Assembly: GCA_007694005.1 (NCBI GenBank)
Contig: RECN01000019.1
Span: 1 to 34,509 of the forward strand
Reading direction: 5' to 3'
DNA: 34,509 nt
From: Spirochaetaceae bacterium
GTDB lineage: Bacteria > Spirochaetota > Spirochaetia > DSM-27196 > SKKC01
Under the pieces are notes generated by a model that saw only the letters and a program-made list of their open reading frames with translations, made no database searches and had not been told where the DNA came from. Positions 8,294 through 16,094 of the stretch are shown here, piece by piece. The translations under genes and the position numbers were made by a program. Every line of letters starts with the position of its first letter. Positions within the stretch are counted from its first letter, which is position 1.

Positions 8294-8572
8294 ATGGATA
8301 CCAGCTTTGTCATGATTCTGACCATTTTTGCCCTGGCGGTCTTCGTCGGGTTCGAGGTCATAACCAAGGTTCCGCCGATTCTGCATACGCCGCTCATGTC
8401 GGGTTCGAATGCCATTTCGGGGATAACCCTCGTCGGTGCAATCGTTGCAAGCGGATCGACCACCGGCCCTCTCGCGGCTGTACTTGGCGTCACCGCTCTC
8501 GTGTTTGCTACGACCAATGTGGTCGGCGGCTTTCTCGTGACACACCGCATGCTCAAGAAGTTCAAGAAGTAG
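8294..8572 (+). CDS. pntAB: NAD(P) transhydrogenase subunit alpha part 2 (membrane domain II)
   Basis: A 92-aa membrane protein with three hydrophobic helices, the alpha-2 part of the proton channel (domain II). The run FVGFEVITKVPPILHTPLMSG is the family hallmark. It contains the SNAISG motif that lines the channel. AAAGGAG at 8278-8284 overlaps the pntA stop and lies 9 bases before ATG 8294, so expression is coupled. With PntA and PntB it completes the membrane complex. Length matches other split PntAB proteins. Confidence 0.94.
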   Translation: MDTSFVMILTIFALAVFVGFEVITKVPPILHTPLMSGSNAISGITLVGAIVASGSTTGPLAAVLGVTALVFATTNVVGGFLVTHRMLKKFKK

Positions 8573-8582
8573 GGGAATGTAC

Positions 8583-9983
8583 ATGACCTTTGATTTTGTA
8601 AATCTCGCGTATCTCATTGCGGCTGTCCTGTTCATTCTCGGATTGAAGGGACTGACCCATCCGCGCAGCGCGGTCCGCGGAAATCTATACGGCGCGGTGG
8701 CCATGCTCATTGCAGTTGTCGTCACGCTTGTCGACCAGGAACTGCTCAACCTGCCTGTTCTCATCGGAGGCATGGCCGGCGGTGCGGCGATCGGAGCGGT
8801 GTTTGCGCTGACTATCAAGATGACCGCCATGCCGCAGCTCGTCGGTCTGTTTAACGGCTTCGGAGGAGGCGCATCGGTGCTCGTCGCCGCGGCGGCTCTG
8901 ATGCAGGCGGTTGGTATCATCAGTGGCGCCGGAGCCGGTGGTCTGGACCTGCAGATCTCCATATCCACGGTGCTGAGTGCGATCATCGGAGCGGTCACCT
9001 TTACCGGCAGCGTCGTTGCCTTCGCCAAGCTGCAGGGCCTGGTTACCGAACAACCCGTGCGGTATCGTGGTGAGCAGATCGTGAAAATCCTTGTCGGTGG
9101 TCTCACCGTAGCTGTCGCAGTTCTGGTCATTCTCGATCCGGCGGATATGTCACTGTTCTGGGTTCTCGCGGGTATTGCGGGACTTCTCGGACTGCTCCTG
9201 GTCGTACCGATCGGTGGTGCCGACATGCCCATAGTCATTGCGCTGTTGAACTCGTACTCCGGTCTCGCCGCAGCGGCCACCGGTTTTGTACTCTCCAACA
9301 CCATCCTCATTATATCCGGATCGCTGGTCGGTGCATCCGGTATCATTCTTACTCAGATCATGTGTAAGGCAATGAACCGGTCGCTGGCGAACGTGCTGTT
9401 CGGTGGCATGGGCGCCATACCGGAGAAGGCCTCAACCGACGATATCTATGCGGGCAAGACCAAGAGCACGAACGCGGATGAAGTCGCCATGATCCTCAAG
9501 ATCGCGCGACGCGTGGTGTTTGTCCCCGGCTACGGTATGGCGGTCGCCCGCGCCCAGTCGGCGGTCAGGCAGCTTACCGAGGCAATGGAGGCCGATGGAA
9601 TCACCGTTGAGTTCGGCATACACCCGGTTGCGGGTCGCATGCCCGGGCACATGAACGTGCTTCTGGCCGAAGAGGCGATCAGCTACGATAAGCTCAAGGA
9701 AATGGATCAGATTAACCCGACCTTCAAGAACACCGACGTCACCATCGTCATCGGTGCGAACGACGTCGTGAACCCGTCAGCCCGGGAAGCGGGGGGGCCG
9801 ATTTCGGGCATGCCCATTCTCGACGTCGACCAGTCCCGTACGGTCGTTGTCATAAAACGCAGCCTCAGTCCGGGGTTCGCGGGTATACCAAATCCGCTGT
9901 TCACCTTCGACAACACCCTCATGTTGTTCGGTGACGGGAAAAAGGCTGTAGACGATCTTGTGCAGGCGTATAAAGAAGCCTGA
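8583..9983 (+). CDS. pntB: NAD(P) transhydrogenase subunit beta
   Basis: A 466-aa beta subunit, close to the E. coli length. The N-terminal half has about nine membrane helices of domain II; the C-terminal third is the NADP(H)-binding domain III, with VPGYGMAVARAQ, the fingerprint segment that binds NADP, followed by HPVAGRMPGHMNVLLAEA-type sequence and VIGANDVVNPSA. The complex uses the proton gradient to drive NADPH formation from NADH. The Shine-Dalgarno AGGGG (8571-8575) lies only 1 base before ATG 8577 but 7 bases before ATG 8583, so 8583 is the better start. The upstream gene ends 10 bases earlier. Confidence 0.95.
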   Translation: MTFDFVNLAYLIAAVLFILGLKGLTHPRSAVRGNLYGAVAMLIAVVVTLVDQELLNLPVLIGGMAGGAAIGAVFALTIKMTAMPQLVGLFNGFGGGASVLVAAAALMQAVGIISGAGAGGLDLQISISTVLSAIIGAVTFTGSVVAFAKLQGLVTEQPVRYRGEQIVKILVGGLTVAVAVLVILDPADMSLFWVLAGIAGLLGLLLVVPIGGADMPIVIALLNSYSGLAAAATGFVLSNTILIISGSLVGASGIILTQIMCKAMNRSLANVLFGGMGAIPEKASTDDIYAGKTKSTNADEVAMILKIARRVVFVPGYGMAVARAQSAVRQLTEAMEADGITVEFGIHPVAGRMPGHMNVLLAEEAISYDKLKEMDQINPTFKNTDVTIVIGANDVVNPSAREAGGPISGMPILDVDQSRTVVVIKRSLSPGFAGIPNPLFTFDNTLMLFGDGKKAVDDLVQAYKEA

Positions 9984-9991
9984 GCCGGGGT

Positions 9992-10016
9992 GCGCCGCAT
10001 CGTTCCGAAGCGGCGC
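9992..10016. terminator. Hairpin between convergent pntB and HD-GYP genes
   Basis: GCGCCGC (9992-9998) pairs with GCGGCGC (10010-10016); inside the loop TCG pairs with CGA across an A-A mismatch. It lies between two genes that converge, where a bidirectional terminator is expected. There is no T-run on either side, so termination may be weak or Rho-assisted. Confidence 0.5.
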
Positions 10017-10045
10017 GGCAGCGGTCGCATGGACCGTGTCTTCGG

Positions 10046-11275
10046 CTATTCGGGGTCTTTGTAGCGTTTTGTGATCTGCCTGATATTCGGCAGCACTTCG
10101 AGAAAACACTCAACCACTTCAGGGTCAAACTTGACACCGCTGAGCTTGCGGATCTCTTCGATAACGTCTTCTTCGGACCACGCCTCTTTGTAGACCCGAC
10201 TCGAGCAGAGTGCGTCGTAGACATCGGCGATGGAGACGATGCGCCCGTAAATCGGAATTTCCTCGCCTGCGTATCCAAGAGCTTTTCCCGCATCGTCGGT
10301 TTCAACCGGCGTGCCGGTATCGATATCAACCTTCCCGGGATAGCCCGTCCCGTCCCAGCTCTCATGGTGGCTGACCGCAATTTCGGCGGCGATATCATCG
10401 AACTCTGACTGCCGGTCTGCGAACAGCCGCGCACCTACCCAGGTATGGGTCTTCATGACTGAAAACTCTTCGTCGGTGAATCGTCCCGGTTTTTTGAGGA
10501 TGGTGTCCGAAATAGCGACCTTGCCCACGTCGTGCAGCATCGCCGCCATGCGCAGGTTATCTCGTGCGCGTTCGATTTCGTTCGGGTCACGCCCCTGCCG
10601 CTGTGCCCAGCGCTCGTAGATCTCAACCGAATACCCGGCGACGCGGTTAACGTGGGGGCCGGTCTCCTTTGGATCCCGCAACTCGGCCATGCGAATCATG
10701 CGGAGAATGATCGCACGGGTCATCTGTGCCCGCTGCAACGCGACGGTGGCGTTGGTAGCGAAGTGCATCGTGATCAGTTCATCATCAGCATCAAACACTC
10801 CGACCGAGCCGTCGGGGTTCATTTTGTTAATGAGCTGTATGACTCCGAGTATACTGCCGTTCTGGTCGCGAAGCGGTACGGCAAGCATCGAGCGTGATCG
10901 ATACTCACTGATGCGGTCGTACGAGGGGTCAAAGCCGTAGGGCGCTTCTTCGGGAATCTCGTACACATCCGGGATGTTCACCTGTTCGCCGGTAGCCGCA
11001 CAGTAGCCGCTTATGGTTTTGTGGCTGATCGGGACGGTAAACACGTTGTAAATGAGTTTCTGCCCCGTCGGAAGTTTCGCCTGATGGGTATCGTTCTGGG
11101 CGTAGCTGATCAGAAGCTCATCTTCTTTTCGCACGTAGATGCTCCCCGCGTCTGCTCTGGCTACGCGGCGGGCCTCGGAGAGAATGCGCTCGAGCAGGAT
11201 GTCAACGTCCTGTATACGGTTGAGCTCTACATCGAGTGCAAGAATTTCGCGGAGTTTCTGCTCGGAAGACGTCAT
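10046..11275 (-). CDS. GAF and HD-GYP domain protein, predicted cyclic-di-GMP phosphodiesterase
   Basis: A 409-aa cytoplasmic signalling protein. Residues about 20-180 form a GAF sensor domain (SRSMLAVPLRDQNG, GVIQLINK). Residues about 190-400 form an HD-GYP domain, with the metal ligands H208 (GPHVNRV), H248-D249 (MLHDVGK), HT at 277-278, HHE (303-305) and the GYP signature at 311-313 (DGTGYP). Intact HD-GYP proteins hydrolyse cyclic-di-GMP to GMP through a di- or trinuclear metal site, so this one is probably active. The GAF ligand is unknown. No receiver or membrane segment is present. A strong TTGACA/TAGACT promoter lies upstream, so it is likely transcribed alone. Confidence 0.92.
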   Translation of the reverse strand: MTSSEQKLREILALDVELNRIQDVDILLERILSEARRVARADAGSIYVRKEDELLISYAQNDTHQAKLPTGQKLIYNVFTVPISHKTISGYCAATGEQVNIPDVYEIPEEAPYGFDPSYDRISEYRSRSMLAVPLRDQNGSILGVIQLINKMNPDGSVGVFDADDELITMHFATNATVALQRAQMTRAIILRMIRMAELRDPKETGPHVNRVAGYSVEIYERWAQRQGRDPNEIERARDNLRMAAMLHDVGKVAISDTILKKPGRFTDEEFSVMKTHTWVGARLFADRQSEFDDIAAEIAVSHHESWDGTGYPGKVDIDTGTPVETDDAGKALGYAGEEIPIYGRIVSIADVYDALCSSRVYKEAWSEEDVIEEIRKLSGVKFDPEVVECFLEVLPNIRQITKRYKDPE

Positions 11276-11314
11276 ATGCGGTCTGTGTCCTTGAAGATGT
11301 GCGCCCCCTTCTCA

Positions 11315-11343
11315 AGTCTATGAACCCCCGCACGCGGTGTCAA
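11315..11343 (-). promoter_or_regulatory. Promoter of the GAF/HD-GYP gene
   Basis: On the minus strand a perfect -35 TTGACA (11343-11338) is separated by 17 bases from TAGACT (11320-11315). The expected start point is about 30-35 bases before ATG 11275. This is among the best sigma-70-type matches in the window and overlaps the promoter region of the divergent nudC. Confidence 0.65.
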
Positions 11344-11366
11344 GTTCGCTGCTTCCATACTACAAT
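11337..11366 (+). promoter_or_regulatory. Candidate nudC promoter
   Basis: GTGTCA (11337-11342), an 18-base spacer and TACAAT (11361-11366) stand before GTG 11373. The -35 box overlaps that of the divergent HD-GYP gene, so the two promoters may compete for polymerase. The -10 ends 6 bases before the start codon. Confidence 0.35.
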
Positions 11367-11372
11367 GGATGC

Positions 11373-12143
11373 GTGGACTCTTACATCGTACGCCTCTCAG
11401 ACACACTGATCACGCACGACTCACGCATACTTCTCGAACACAGCGATGTTCGTGCCCTCGGGCTGAACGCCGACGACGCAGTTGATCTCGGCCTCTGTTC
11501 GAACGGCAGGCGCGTGCGTCTGCTCACGACAACCCCTGAGTTTGAGGTCACCGGGGCGTATGGAACGCGTACGCTGCGGGACCTGCTTCGCAGCGCCCCG
11601 GAAGCCGACTTCCGCTGTGCAGCGCGGGCGGTCCATCTCGCACACTGGGACACGACGCACCAGTACTGCGGCTCCTGCGGCGGAAAAACCGAGCGCATGG
11701 CTGCCGAGCACGCACGAAAATGCCTCTCGTGTGGGGCTGTGGTGTACCCCCGCATTTCCCCGGCGATAATTGTAGCGGTAATCCGGGACGGGAAACTGCT
11801 TCTGGCTCACAACGCACGACGAGCGCACGGCTTCTACAGCGTGATCGCGGGCTTTGTTGATCCCGGAGAGACCCTTGAAGAGTGTGTCGCACGCGAGGTA
11901 CGCGAAGAGACTGCAGTCGAGGTGCAGAATATCCGCTACATGAGCAGTCAGCCCTGGCCCTTTCCCGACAGCCTCATGATCGCCTTTATCTGTGAGTATC
12001 GTTCCGGTGAGATCGAGGTCGATGGAAGCGAAATCGATCACGCGTACTGGTGCGACCCGGATAATCTCCCGGAAGTCCCTCCCCGGCCGAGTGTTGCGCG
12101 TTCGCTCATCGACTGGTTCGTTGCCCATCACGCCGACCTGTGA
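11373..12143 (+). CDS. nudC: NADH pyrophosphatase / NAD-RNA decapping Nudix hydrolase NudC
   Basis: A 256-aa NudC-type hydrolase, which cleaves NAD(H) to NMN(H) and AMP and removes NAD caps from RNA. Visible in order: an N-terminal variable domain, a four-Cys zinc ribbon (YCGSCGG then CLSCG), the conserved YPRISPAIIV entry, the Nudix box from GFVDPGE through REVREETAVEV, and the NudC-specific SQPWPFPDS. In the box, the usual Gly after EE-x is Ala; the metal-binding Glu residues are intact. GTG 11373 is chosen because the -10-like TACAAT ends 6 bases before it; the in-frame GTG at 11337 would fall inside the promoter and adds 12 unconserved residues. Confidence 0.9.
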   Translation: MDSYIVRLSDTLITHDSRILLEHSDVRALGLNADDAVDLGLCSNGRRVRLLTTTPEFEVTGAYGTRTLRDLLRSAPEADFRCAARAVHLAHWDTTHQYCGSCGGKTERMAAEHARKCLSCGAVVYPRISPAIIVAVIRDGKLLLAHNARRAHGFYSVIAGFVDPGETLEECVAREVREETAVEVQNIRYMSSQPWPFPDSLMIAFICEYRSGEIEVDGSEIDHAYWCDPDNLPEVPPRPSVARSLIDWFVAHHADL

Positions 12144-12163
12144 CCGCGTCAACTTCTGCATCG

Positions 12164-12191
12164 TTGACAAAGCCCGGCAATCTGATAGTCT
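12164..12191 (+). promoter_or_regulatory. Promoter of the GlpA-like/iron-sulfur operon
   Basis: A perfect -35 TTGACA (12164-12169), a 16-base spacer and TAGTCT (12186-12191), with TG one base before the -10 box (extended -10). The start point would lie about 45 bases before ATG 12244. Confidence 0.6.
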
Positions 12192-12243
12192 TTACAGCGG
12201 TGGAAAGCACAGCAACGACGCGCAAGGTACCCTCGCTACGCGC

Positions 12244-13443
12244 ATGCAGCCTATGGGCAATGTATCAGACACGCACGTTGTTGTTATTGGTGGAGGCGGG
12301 ACCGGCGCAGCCATCCTGTACGACCTCGTACAACGCGGATTCAAGGCGACATTATTCGAACGCGGTGAGCTGACCTGCGGCTCAACCGGTCGACACCACG
12401 GCCTCCTGCATTCGGGAGCCCGATACGTGGTCAAAGACCGCGAGGTCGGCCGGGAGTGCATGAACGAAGTGCGCATTCTCAAGCGCATAGCTCCCGAGGC
12501 GATCGAGGCCAACCGGGGGATATTCGTCGCCTTCACCGAGGAAGAAGAAGCCTACCGGGAGACCTTTGAGGAAGCCTGTGCAGAGGCTGATATACCCACA
12601 CAGTGGCTGGATGCCGATGAACTGCTCGCTATGGAACCGCGGCTGAATCCGACCCTGCGCGGCGGTGTTATGGTGCCGGATGGAACTCTGGATGCGTATC
12701 GGCTTCCGATGCATTTTTTTGCCGGTGCGCGGCAGCTCGGTGCGGTGATCCGGAACTTCGCCCGCGTCGAATCGTTCGTATTTGAGGGACGGAGGATCGC
12801 CGGGGTTACCGTTCGCGATCTTCGAACCGGAACAGACGAGACCGTTGCGTGTGACCTTGTAATCAACGCCACCGGTGGCTGGGCCGGGAAACTCGCCGCC
12901 ATGGCCGACATCAACCTGCCGATTACACCCGCACCCGGAACCATGCTTGCGCATCAGGGTCGTCTGGTGAACAACATAATAGAGCGCCTCAGACCTGCCA
13001 GCGACGGCGATATTCTGGTGCCGCAGCGGGGCCTGTCCATAATCGGGTCGACGCAGTGGCAGAGTGATGACCCGGATGACTGCAGGGTGCCCGATGCCGA
13101 CGTAGAGCTTCTCACTAACGCTGCAATCGACATGGTGCCCGACTTCAAGGACACGAAGTATCACAAGGCCTGGGCCGCAGTCCGGCCGCTCGCCGGAGCA
13201 TCCTCGACCGAAGAGGAAGGCCGCGAGCTCAGTCGCGATTTCGAGGTCCGGAATCACGGCACTCTCGACGGTGTTGAAGGCATGTTGAGCCTGACCGGCG
13301 GGAAGGCGACGACGCTCAGGATCATGGGCGAAAAGACGGTCGACGTTGTCTGTGAGATGTTCGATGTCGAGGCGTCCTGTCGCACGGCCGACGAGCCGCT
13401 TCCGAATTATCGTCAATTTTTCCGCCATGGAGTCCTCGTATGA
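12244..13443 (+). CDS. GlpA-like FAD-dependent glycerol-3-phosphate dehydrogenase, short form
   Basis: A 399-aa flavoprotein of the anaerobic glycerol-3-phosphate dehydrogenase family, which oxidises glycerol-3-phosphate to dihydroxyacetone phosphate. The FAD motif VVVIGGGGTGAAILYDL is at the N-terminus, followed by the GlpA hallmark STGRHHGLLHSGARY. Later blocks VPDGTLDAYRL, DGDILVPQRG, VRPLAG and LTGGKATTLRIMGE also fit GlpA closely. It stops where E. coli GlpA continues into its C-terminal BFD-like iron-sulfur domain, so that domain is absent. Its last codons overlap the next gene by 4 bases (ATGA), coupling it to an SdhB-like protein instead of GlpB and GlpC. ATG 12253 is an alternative start. 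Substrate could be another 2-hydroxy or polyol phosphate compound. Confidence 0.85.
   Translation: MQPMGNVSDTHVVVIGGGGTGAAILYDLVQRGFKATLFERGELTCGSTGRHHGLLHSGARYVVKDREVGRECMNEVRILKRIAPEAIEANRGIFVAFTEEEEAYRETFEEACAEADIPTQWLDADELLAMEPRLNPTLRGGVMVPDGTLDAYRLPMHFFAGARQLGAVIRNFARVESFVFEGRRIAGVTVRDLRTGTDETVACDLVINATGGWAGKLAAMADINLPITPAPGTMLAHQGRLVNNIIERLRPASDGDILVPQRGLSIIGSTQWQSDDPDDCRVPDADVELLTNAAIDMVPDFKDTKYHKAWAAVRPLAGASSTEEEGRELSRDFEVRNHGTLDGVEGMLSLTGGKATTLRIMGEKTVDVVCEMFDVEASCRTADEPLPNYRQFFRHGVLV
12784..12797 (+). repeat. Repeat half-copy GAGGGACGGAGGAT inside the GlpA-like gene
   Basis: Fourteen bases identical to the repeat consensus, read here as Glu-Gly-Arg-Arg-Ile. It is the only copy far from the 27.6-34 kb cluster. 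The protein aligns to E. coli GlpA here without an insertion. Confidence 0.6.
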
Positions 13444-14138
13444 AAGAACGTACTGTTGCCGTATACCGGACTGCGAAGAAGGCAGTAGATGAGTTTACCG
13501 TCCCGTATAACGAACGAACGACCATCCTCGACGCGCTCGAGTACATCCGTCTGCAGGAAGACCCGGACCTTATGTACCGGCAGTCCTGTCATCACGGTTC
13601 CTGCGGCACCTGCGGCATGGCGGTGAACGGGGAGTTCGTTCTATCCTGCATAAAACGCCTCGCAGACATCCCCGAGGATCAGGCGGTGCGAATCGAGCCG
13701 CTGCCGACCATGCACCAGATCGGCGACCTCGCCTTCGACCCGGCCGGGTTCTTCAACGAGTTTCCGGACGACATTACGTATAAACGGGTCAGTGACGTGA
13801 ACACCGATGCTGCGGTTCCCGAGGACATGGAGCACTACGAACGCTTCGAGAGCTGCATAGAATGTGGCCTGTGTGTGACAAGCTGTCCGGTCACCGTAGA
13901 CTGGATGGGGCCTGCCGCGCTCGCGTCCATACATCGCATGATAGAGAAGAACCCCGATGAGGCGGATACGTGGCTTGACCGTGCTGCCGAAAAACGGGGA
14001 GTGGAACAGTGTACGAAGGACTTCAGCTGTTCCCGGGTCTGTCCCACCGGTGTGGCACCCGGAAAGCGGATCACGCTGCTCGGCAGCATGATCAAGAAGC
14101 GCGAGAAAGCGCGGGCGTCTGAAGAGAAGCAGGAGTAG
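13440..14138 (+). CDS. SdhB/FrdB-like iron-sulfur protein
   Basis: A 232-aa protein resembling the iron-sulfur subunit of succinate dehydrogenase/fumarate reductase. An N-terminal ferredoxin-like domain has the [2Fe-2S] ligands C50, C55, C58 and C70 (CHHGSCGTC and VLSC). The C-terminal domain has CIECGLCVTSCP (C139, C142, C145, C149) and later C191, C197 and C201, the pattern for [4Fe-4S] and [3Fe-4S] clusters. MGPAALASIHR after the second Cys group matches FrdB. No succinate-type flavoprotein or membrane anchor is nearby; the start overlaps the GlpA-like gene (ATGA). I infer that it carries electrons from the GlpA-like flavin to an unknown acceptor or membrane anchor encoded elsewhere. Confidence 0.9.
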   Translation: MKERTVAVYRTAKKAVDEFTVPYNERTTILDALEYIRLQEDPDLMYRQSCHHGSCGTCGMAVNGEFVLSCIKRLADIPEDQAVRIEPLPTMHQIGDLAFDPAGFFNEFPDDITYKRVSDVNTDAAVPEDMEHYERFESCIECGLCVTSCPVTVDWMGPAALASIHRMIEKNPDEADTWLDRAAEKRGVEQCTKDFSCSRVCPTGVAPGKRITLLGSMIKKREKARASEEKQE

Positions 14139-14153
14139 ACGCGCGCGCGATCG

Positions 14154-15575
14154 CTACAGCTTGTCGATAAGCATGGAGCACTTGCCCGAGGGAATGGGCA
14201 GGGTTTTCTTCTTGTGCTTCAGGATGTCTATGGTGAAGTAGTAGAGTTTCTCGCTTTCGAGTCTGATCTCCCAGCCCCGTGAGGTCTTGTTGCTCAGGAT
14301 CGTCACGAGGTTGCGTTTCAGCGAGAGGTTCTCTATACCCATGATTTCCAGGGTCGGAATGATCCAGTCGACGGTTTTGCGCGGCAGGCTGATGTACAGC
14401 CCGATGACGTTCTCGATCATGAGCGCCACAGACGACAGCGCCGTATAGGTCAGGAACATCGGACGCGGGAAGCCCGCCTTGCCCCGCCACTTGGAGGGTC
14501 CGTCTTTCCTCGGGAGGTAGGCCTCCCAGACGTTGCCCTTGTCCTTCCCTTCCGGATGCAGCGTATCGAGTATGTAGTACAGATGCCGGATCGCGCATTC
14601 GCGGGCGAGTTCGAACTGACCGTACTTTTCAAGCCCCTTGATGACCATGAAGGTCAGGTGCGGGTACACCGAACCCTTGTAGCCCGAGCCATTCTCGTCG
14701 AAATCAGGCTCGTTCGCGGCGACGGTCGGGAAGGGGTTTTCGGTACCGAAGGTTTCCGGATCGCGTACCTGGCGTATGAGCGGATCACTCTTGGCCTCGT
14801 TAGGGATTTCTCCGAGAAGAGGCCAGAATCCTGCGATGGTTTTTACCCGTATCTGTTCCTCTTTCGAGTCGAGATCGAAGTAGAAACCTGCGTCGTCGTT
14901 CCACATCATGGAGTTGATGCGGGTCTTCAGACTAAAATAATGACGCTTGTACTTGAAGCTGATGTCCTTGTCGTTGAGGATGTCGCCGAGTTCGGACATG
15001 TACAGCGCATTCATCGCCTGCTGTGCGTTGAAGTCTATGGGATACTTGACCTTCCTGCGAGGCGCGTTGGTCATGGTCGTGGCCTGGAGCGATACCGAGT
15101 ATAAGCCGTTTTCCTGTTTGAAGGTCGTTTCGAGCCACTCGAAATAGGCTTCAAGCGTCGGCATGATCTCCTTGATGCGCTTCTTGTTCCCGATCTTGTG
15201 GTAGAGGTTATATTCTGCCCAGGCAAACAGCGGCGGGTGTACGCATTCCGGGTTATCCTTCGTGGTGACCGCTTTCCCGTCTTTCAGCGAGTACTCACCT
15301 CTGATCGCGCCGTCCTTTTCCTGTCGGCCGTAGAAGTTGTCGAGCTGTGCCGAGGCCGAATAGATGCGGTTCGAGTAGACGAGAAAGAAGGTCGAAAAAC
15401 AGGAATCGAGTTGATTGATCGTCTCGGCGGACGGGTAGTTGAGATACTTCGCCTGAAGCTTGTTTCGCGTTGTGCCCTTTTTCTGGAAGTCATCCATCCA
15501 GGTCCAGGTCTGATTGTACAGGTCGACAAAATCCTGATCGTAAAAATGTATAGTCGGGAACTCTTTCTTAGTCAC
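14154..15575 (-). CDS. GH63/GH37-type (alpha/alpha)6 glycoside hydrolase
   Basis: A 473-aa predicted cytoplasmic glycosidase. The pattern of the trehalase/GH63 clan is visible: CVHPPLFAWAEYNLY, then MMWNDDAGFYFDLD, then GSGYKGSVYPHLTFMVIKGL, then GNVWEAYLP with a likely catalytic Glu. Family members cleave trehalose, glucosylglycerate, mannosylglycerate or related alpha-glucosides; which one cannot be decided. Glucosylglycerate or mannosylglycerate would suit the BCCT and stress genes further on, as inference. GTG 15575 is chosen because AAGAGG stands 6 bases before it. ATG 15629 is rejected because it lies inside the -10 box of a good promoter. The gene converges on the iron-sulfur gene, with 15 bases between the stops. 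Confidence 0.8.
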   Translation of the reverse strand: MTKKEFPTIHFYDQDFVDLYNQTWTWMDDFQKKGTTRNKLQAKYLNYPSAETINQLDSCFSTFFLVYSNRIYSASAQLDNFYGRQEKDGAIRGEYSLKDGKAVTTKDNPECVHPPLFAWAEYNLYHKIGNKKRIKEIMPTLEAYFEWLETTFKQENGLYSVSLQATTMTNAPRRKVKYPIDFNAQQAMNALYMSELGDILNDKDISFKYKRHYFSLKTRINSMMWNDDAGFYFDLDSKEEQIRVKTIAGFWPLLGEIPNEAKSDPLIRQVRDPETFGTENPFPTVAANEPDFDENGSGYKGSVYPHLTFMVIKGLEKYGQFELARECAIRHLYYILDTLHPEGKDKGNVWEAYLPRKDGPSKWRGKAGFPRPMFLTYTALSSVALMIENVIGLYISLPRKTVDWIIPTLEIMGIENLSLKRNLVTILSNKTSRGWEIRLESEKLYYFTIDILKHKKKTLPIPSGKCSMLIDKL

Positions 15576-15624
15576 CTGTAACCTCTTGTGTTCAGCTGTA
15601 GCCGCGGATTTTCCAAAGTACTGC

Positions 15625-15654
15625 AACATACTGTAAGACGAAAACGCCCGTCAA
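15625..15654 (-). promoter_or_regulatory. Promoter of the GH63/GH37-type gene
   Basis: On the minus strand TTGACG (15654-15649), an 18-base spacer and TATGTT (15630-15625). The start point would be near 15618, leaving a leader of about 43 bases with the AAGAGG Shine-Dalgarno before GTG 15575. Confidence 0.55.
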
Positions 15655-15700
15655 ACAAGAAAATGTCCTTCAAAGGCCAGAAACTAGCTATTTACAATGG

Positions 15701-15729
15701 TTGACAGCCGCCCGGCGACCTAGTAAACC
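15701..15729 (+). promoter_or_regulatory. Promoter of the gatC-gatA-gatB-aspS operon
   Basis: A perfect -35 TTGACA (15701-15706) with TAAACC (15724-15729) 17 bases on as a weak -10 box. The predicted start point is within about 3 bases of GTG 15738, so the gatC message would be leaderless or nearly so. Confidence 0.5.
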
Positions 15730-15737
15730 TTTCAGCC

Positions 15738-16022
15738 GTGGGTGAAACGGAACTTTCCATTACCGCAGCTCTGGCCAAACTCGACCTTTCAGAAGAGGAA
15801 CATCAGCGATTTGCCGATGAGGTGAAGAAGATGCTCTCGTATTTTGACATTATGGCCGAGGCGGACGCTGAATCACAATCCTCCGACACCGTGACTATGC
15901 CGATACGGGGCGTGGACGCTTTGCGTGAGGACAGTAAGTACCGGTTCTGTGACGCCGACACCCTGATCGATCGTGGTCCGGAAATCGAGGACCGCTACAT
16001 CGTCATTCCTAATGTACTCTAA
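15738..16022 (+). CDS. gatC: Asp/Glu-tRNA amidotransferase subunit C
   Basis: A 94-aa GatC, which clamps GatA to GatB in the amidotransferase. The N-terminal pattern ITAALAKLDLSEEEHQRFADEVKKML, split here by eye into the usual helix pair, is typical, as is the extended C-terminal stretch ending LREDSKY...VIPNVL. GTG 15738 is chosen because the conserved N-terminus begins there; there is no Shine-Dalgarno, and the -35 TTGACA lies only 31 bases before the start codon. It is the first gene of the operon, with 72 bases before gatA. Confidence 0.93.
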   Translation: MGETELSITAALAKLDLSEEEHQRFADEVKKMLSYFDIMAEADAESQSSDTVTMPIRGVDALREDSKYRFCDADTLIDRGPEIEDRYIVIPNVL

Positions 16023-16094
16023 CGACTGACAGGCTCCGGAACCGCGGCCGAGCCCGGTACCCGGGTTTCAGGTCAACCGATAAAGGAGCATGTG

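Noticed and set aside
15627-15629. ATG 15629 as start of the GH63/GH37-type gene
   Set aside because: It lies inside a TATGTT -10 box with TTGACG 18 bases before it and has no Shine-Dalgarno; GTG 15575 has AAGAGG at 6 bases.
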